Source of the DNA: AP-15 sp035503615
GTDB taxonomy: Bacteria; Pseudomonadota; Alphaproteobacteria; ATCC43930; CGMCC-115725
Direction: 5' to 3'
Assembly (NCBI GenBank): GCA_035503615.1
Contig: DATJTI010000088.1
Location: 1-64,000 of the forward strand
DNA: 64,000 nt
Below the pieces are notes generated by a model. That model did no database searches, had not been told where the DNA came from, and saw only the letters and a list, made by a program, of their open reading frames with translations. Every line of letters starts with the position of its first letter. The stretch's first letter is position 1. Positions 61,044 to 64,000 of the stretch are shown piece after piece. Position numbers and translations under genes: made by a program.

Positions 61044-62297
61044 ATGGAACATCCGGTTCCCCGCCATATCCGGCTCACCTCGCATCCCGGCAGCGCCGGT
61101 CTGGGCACTATCCGGCTGCGCTGGGGCGCTGCCGACCCGGCTCAGCGCGGACCGGTGGTCGCCAGCCCGGCCGAGCCCGGCCGACGCAATGCGATCGGCG
61201 CCTATTCTGGCAGCTACGGCATCTATCGGGCGCTTGCTGTCGCGACCCGCACCCTTGCCCGCGACCATCGCCCGGATTTGACCGACACCGCCCCTGCCAC
61301 GGTGATCGCGCCGCGCCCCTCATGGGCCGAGCCGCGGACGATCGTCTCGCTCGATCCGTGGGGGCATCTCGTCGGCGAGGTGTTCGCGGAGGCGATCCGG
61401 TCGGGGCTCGACGTGCGCCCGACCATCGCGGTCACCACAGCGCGCATCGCGATGCCCGAACTCGGCCAGCTGATCGCCCAAGGCGGGTTGCGCCCGGATG
61501 GCAGGGTGCTGCTCGACAATGGTGAAATCCGCGTCACCAAGGTGGCGATCGACCCGGTCTGGCACCTGCCGGGGCTGGCCGCGCGCTTCGGGGTCGCCGA
61601 GACGGAACTGCGCCGCAGCCTGTTCGAGGAGACCGGCGGGATGTTTCCCGAGCTCGTCACCCGGCCCGATCTCGAAGTGCTGCTGCCGCCGATCGGCGGC
61701 ACGACGATCTACCTGCTCGGCGAGGTCGAGCGGATCGCCGACCCCGGGACCGTGATCGCCTGCCGCGTCCACGACGAATGCAATGGTTCGGATGTGTTCG
61801 GCTCCGATATCTGCACCTGCCGCCCTTATCTCGTGCATGGCATCGAGGTGTGCACGGCGACTGCACAGGCAGGTGGGGTCGGGGTCATCATCTACAACCG
61901 CAAGGAGGGAAGGGCACTCGGCGAGGTCACCAAATTCCTCGTCTACAACGCGCGCAAGCGGCAGCCGGGCGGAGATCGCGCCGACACCTATTTCCAGCGC
62001 ACCGAATGCGTCGCCGGAGTGCAGGATCTGCGGTTTCAGGAATTGATGCCGGACGTGATCCACTGGCTCGGCATCCGCCGCATCGACCGCTGGGTGTCGA
62101 TGTCGAACAGCAAGCGGGCGGCGCTCGAAGCGCAAGGGATCGCGGTGGTCGAGCAGGTTGCGATCCCGGATCGGCTGATCCCGCTCGATGCCGCAGTCGA
62201 GATCGAGGCGAAGAAGGCGGCCGGGTACTTTGCGCCCTCGGGCATACCGGACGCCGCCCTGTTGCACCAAGTCAAGGGCCGTGCGCTTGGCGAATGA
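61044..62297 (+). CDS. URC1-like GTP cyclohydrolase II homologue (uracil catabolism)
   Basis: 417 residues. The GTP cyclohydrolase II zinc motif is present as CNGSDVFGSDICTC (Cys-x10-Cys-x-Cys), with IIYNRKEGRALGEVTKFLVYNARKR downstream. The N-terminal 200 residues (NAIGAYSGSYGIYRALA, PRTIVSLDPWGHLVGEVF) do not occur in riboflavin RibA but in the URC1/Rib1-like group. With the next two genes it forms the core of the URC route, in which uracil enters as UMP and the ring is opened by a RibA-like enzyme. No clear ribosome site is seen; ATG 61044 fits the family start. Confidence 0.85.
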   Translation: MEHPVPRHIRLTSHPGSAGLGTIRLRWGAADPAQRGPVVASPAEPGRRNAIGAYSGSYGIYRALAVATRTLARDHRPDLTDTAPATVIAPRPSWAEPRTIVSLDPWGHLVGEVFAEAIRSGLDVRPTIAVTTARIAMPELGQLIAQGGLRPDGRVLLDNGEIRVTKVAIDPVWHLPGLAARFGVAETELRRSLFEETGGMFPELVTRPDLEVLLPPIGGTTIYLLGEVERIADPGTVIACRVHDECNGSDVFGSDICTCRPYLVHGIEVCTATAQAGGVGVIIYNRKEGRALGEVTKFLVYNARKRQPGGDRADTYFQRTECVAGVQDLRFQELMPDVIHWLGIRRIDRWVSMSNSKRAALEAQGIAVVEQVAIPDRLIPLDAAVEIEAKKAAGYFAPSGIPDAALLHQVKGRALGE

Positions 62298-63504
62298 GGC
62301 GGCGAATGACGATGCTGTGCGGGCGGACGCGCTGCTCAGCGCCGCAGCGGTGCGCCAGCGCTGCGAGATCGTCTTTGCCGCGGCCGAGCGGGGAGAAACC
62401 CCGCATTTCCGGCTCGATAGCACCCGGCTCGACGCAGCTGCCGATCGCGTCGCGGCAGTCACGCGGCGGCGCTATCCGGATCTCGCCGTCCCATGTCACA
62501 GCCGCTGGCGCCATTTCCGTGCCGCAGGCGTCGATCGCGCATCTCTGATCGCTCCCGGCGCCGATGCTGCCGAAGCGGCGCGGGCGCGTCTCGACCTTGC
62601 CGTCGTCTCGGTCCTGCTCGATGCCGGCGCCGGTGCGCAATGGCGCTTTCGCGAAGCGGAGACGGGTTGCGTGCTGCGGCGCTCCGAGGGGCTGGCGGTG
62701 GCGAGCCTGCGGTCGATGCAGCGTGGCCGGTTTTCTGCCGATCCGCGCAACCCCTGGCGCGCCGATGCCGCGGCACTGCAGGCGGTTACCAGCGAAGCGC
62801 TGGGCGAGGCGTTGCAGTGCGGCCCCGGCAACGAACTGCCCGGGCTCGACGGCCGTGCCCGGTTGCTGCGCCGGTTGGGAGAGGTGTGCGCCGCCGATCC
62901 GGTGCGGTTTGGCCGACCGGCGCGGCCGGGACACCTCCATGATTACTGGCGGGGTCAGGGCCGGCCGGTTGCCGCCGAAGAAATCTTGCAGACCCTGCTC
63001 CGCGCGCTGGGGTTGATCTGGCCCGGCCGCGTCGTCATTGACGGGACGCCGCTCGGCGATTGCGGCTGCCACCGCGCGGTGCCCGGCGACCGGCTCGTGC
63101 CGTTTCACAAGCTGTCGCAGTGGCTCGCCTATTCGATGGTCGAGCCGCTCGCAGCGGCGGGAATCGAGATTGTCGGGCTCGATGCGCTGACCGGGCTCGC
63201 CGAGTATCGCAATGGCGGGCTGTTCATCGATTGCGGCGTCGTGATACCGCGCGATACTGCACTGTCCAGCCATGTGCTCGACGCGGCGAGCGAGCCGGTC
63301 GTCGAATGGCGCGCCCTGACCGTGGCCCTGCTCGATCGCCTGGCACCGCGGGTACGCGCCCGGCTCGGCGAGAGCGAAGACGATTTCCCGCTCACCTGCG
63401 TTCTCGAAGGCGGCAGCTGGGCGGCGGGCCGGGAAATTGCGGTCGAGCGCCGGCCGGATGGGCGCCCGCCCTTCACAATCGCCAGCGACGGCACATGGTT
63501 CTGA
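62281..63504 (+). CDS. URC4/Urg3 family (DUF1688) protein
   Basis: 407 residues, starting at GTG 62281 and overlapping the upstream gene by 17 nt; GTG 62317 is possible. ALLSAAAVRQRCEIVFAAAERGETPHF and the late GGLFIDCGVVIPRD and FPLTCVLEGGSWAAGREIA blocks match DUF1688. It is required for uracil catabolism in yeast (URC4) and conserved in bacterial URC clusters, but its reaction is unresolved. Overlap with the URC1-like gene implies coupled translation. Confidence 0.88.
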   Translation: MRLANEAANDDAVRADALLSAAAVRQRCEIVFAAAERGETPHFRLDSTRLDAAADRVAAVTRRRYPDLAVPCHSRWRHFRAAGVDRASLIAPGADAAEAARARLDLAVVSVLLDAGAGAQWRFREAETGCVLRRSEGLAVASLRSMQRGRFSADPRNPWRADAAALQAVTSEALGEALQCGPGNELPGLDGRARLLRRLGEVCAADPVRFGRPARPGHLHDYWRGQGRPVAAEEILQTLLRALGLIWPGRVVIDGTPLGDCGCHRAVPGDRLVPFHKLSQWLAYSMVEPLAAAGIEIVGLDALTGLAEYRNGGLFIDCGVVIPRDTALSSHVLDAASEPVVEWRALTVALLDRLAPRVRARLGESEDDFPLTCVLEGGSWAAGREIAVERRPDGRPPFTIASDGTWF

Positions 63505-63542
63505 GGCCATTTTGGGTTGGCCAGATCCGAGGAGCAAATTTG

Positions 63543-64000
63543 ATGCAGCAGCAGTGGCCCGGCCTGACCGTCGTCGACCATCCCCTGGTCCAGCACAAGC
63601 TGTCGTTGATGCGCGACCGCAACACCTCGACCGCCGAGTTCCGCCGGCTGTTGCGCGAGATCGCGCTATTGCTGGCCTACGAGGCGACGCGCGAGTTGCC
63701 GCTCGAAGCGGCCGAGATCGACACGCCGCTCGAACGCGGCCGGTTCCCGCTGCTCGCCGGCAAAAAGCTCTGCCTAGTGTCGATCCTGCGCGCCGGCAAC
63801 GGCATTCTCGACGGCATGCTCGACCTCTTGCCGTCGGCGCGGGTGGGCCATATCGGCATCTATCGCGATCCGCGCACCTTGCAGGCGATCGAATATTACC
63901 TGAAGCTGCCTGACGATCTGGCCGAGCGCGACGTGATCCTGGTCGATCCGATGCTGGCCACCGGCAATTCGGCGGTGGCCGCGGTGTCGCGCCTGGTCGA
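63543..64000 (+). CDS. upp: Uracil phosphoribosyltransferase, cut by the window edge
   Basis: The first 152 residues of a UPRTase: VVDHPLVQHKLSLMRDRNTSTAEFRRL, then ERGRFPLLAGKKLCLVSILRAGNGILDGML, and DVILVDPMLATGNSAVAAVS, the PRPP-binding loop. It converts uracil and PRPP to UMP and supplies the URC1-like step (URC6 in yeast). GAGGAG precedes ATG 63543. The C-terminus lies beyond the right edge. Confidence 0.93.
   Translation, partial: MQQQWPGLTVVDHPLVQHKLSLMRDRNTSTAEFRRLLREIALLLAYEATRELPLEAAEIDTPLERGRFPLLAGKKLCLVSILRAGNGILDGMLDLLPSARVGHIGIYRDPRTLQAIEYYLKLPDDLAERDVILVDPMLATGNSAVAAVSRLV

Noticed and set aside
1..64000. tRNA, rRNA, integrase or insertion sequence
   Set aside because: No cloverleaf with a T-loop motif, rRNA stretch, transposase domain or terminal inverted repeat pair was recognised by eye; a tRNAscan-SE and ISfinder run would settle it.

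Overview
The window is GC-rich DNA, roughly two thirds G+C by eye, from an alphaproteobacterium, possibly near the Rhodospirillales. This rests on three things: the chromosomal block coaBC ... ubiB-ubiE-mutM-enoyl-CoA hydratase ... rpsT-dnaA-dnaN-recF-gyrB, the abundance of CoA-ester and flavin enzymes, and the style of the ubiquinone and pimeloyl-CoA-like genes. Species cannot be fixed from the sequence alone. No rRNA, tRNA, CRISPR array, integrase or intact insertion sequence was seen.

Layout. 1-8.4 kb: the start of coaBC (runs off the left edge), a Tat-exported phosphoesterase/phospholipase C, a DUF2784 membrane protein, succinate-semialdehyde dehydrogenase, a PimD-like and a PimC-like acyl-CoA dehydrogenase separated by a lower-GC accessory gene, and an LLM oxidoreductase. 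8.4-16 kb: gyrB, recF, dnaN, dnaA and rpsT, all on the minus strand. 16-25 kb: a VOC protein, LLM oxidoreductase and methyltransferase run, then enoyl-CoA hydratase, mutM, ubiE, ubiB and two tandem enolase-superfamily paralogues. 25-31 kb: a secreted peptidoglycan-binding protein, a second enoyl-CoA hydratase, a DinB-like protein and a DUF1800/DUF1501 pair.

31-49.5 kb is an exosortase A (XrtA, PEP-CTERM/EPS) polysaccharide locus: export lipoprotein, chain-length determinant, tyrosine autokinase, outer-membrane barrel protein, ExeA-like ATPase, deacetylase, FemAB-like protein, XrtA-EpsI, a WalW-like deacetylase on the opposite strand, a GT4 glycosyltransferase, an asparagine-synthase-like protein without the N-terminal Cys, a canonical amidotransferase and a flippase. 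Together they would make, modify, flip and export a polysaccharide and sort PEP-CTERM proteins. No PEP-CTERM substrate, PrsK/PrsR pair or priming transferase lies in the window.

49.5-60.9 kb is mixed: MOSC protein, a truncated Lon-like protease, NIPSNAP protein, repeat-bearing lipoprotein, M20 amidohydrolase, CoA-ester lyase plus MaoC dehydratase, DedA, SAM hydrolase, an internally deleted MFS gene, TerC, a MarR-GNAT fusion with a candidate operator, and a radical SAM protein. 61-64 kb is a URC-type uracil catabolism cluster (URC1-like GTP cyclohydrolase II homologue, URC4/DUF1688, uracil phosphoribosyltransferase cut by the right edge).

The most unusual window-wide signal is a set of more than a dozen short perfect or near-perfect tandem duplications (about 14-30 bp, 2-5 copies). 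They sit mostly at gene starts and stops and show as low-complexity peptide repeats where they fall in frame. Each is listed separately.
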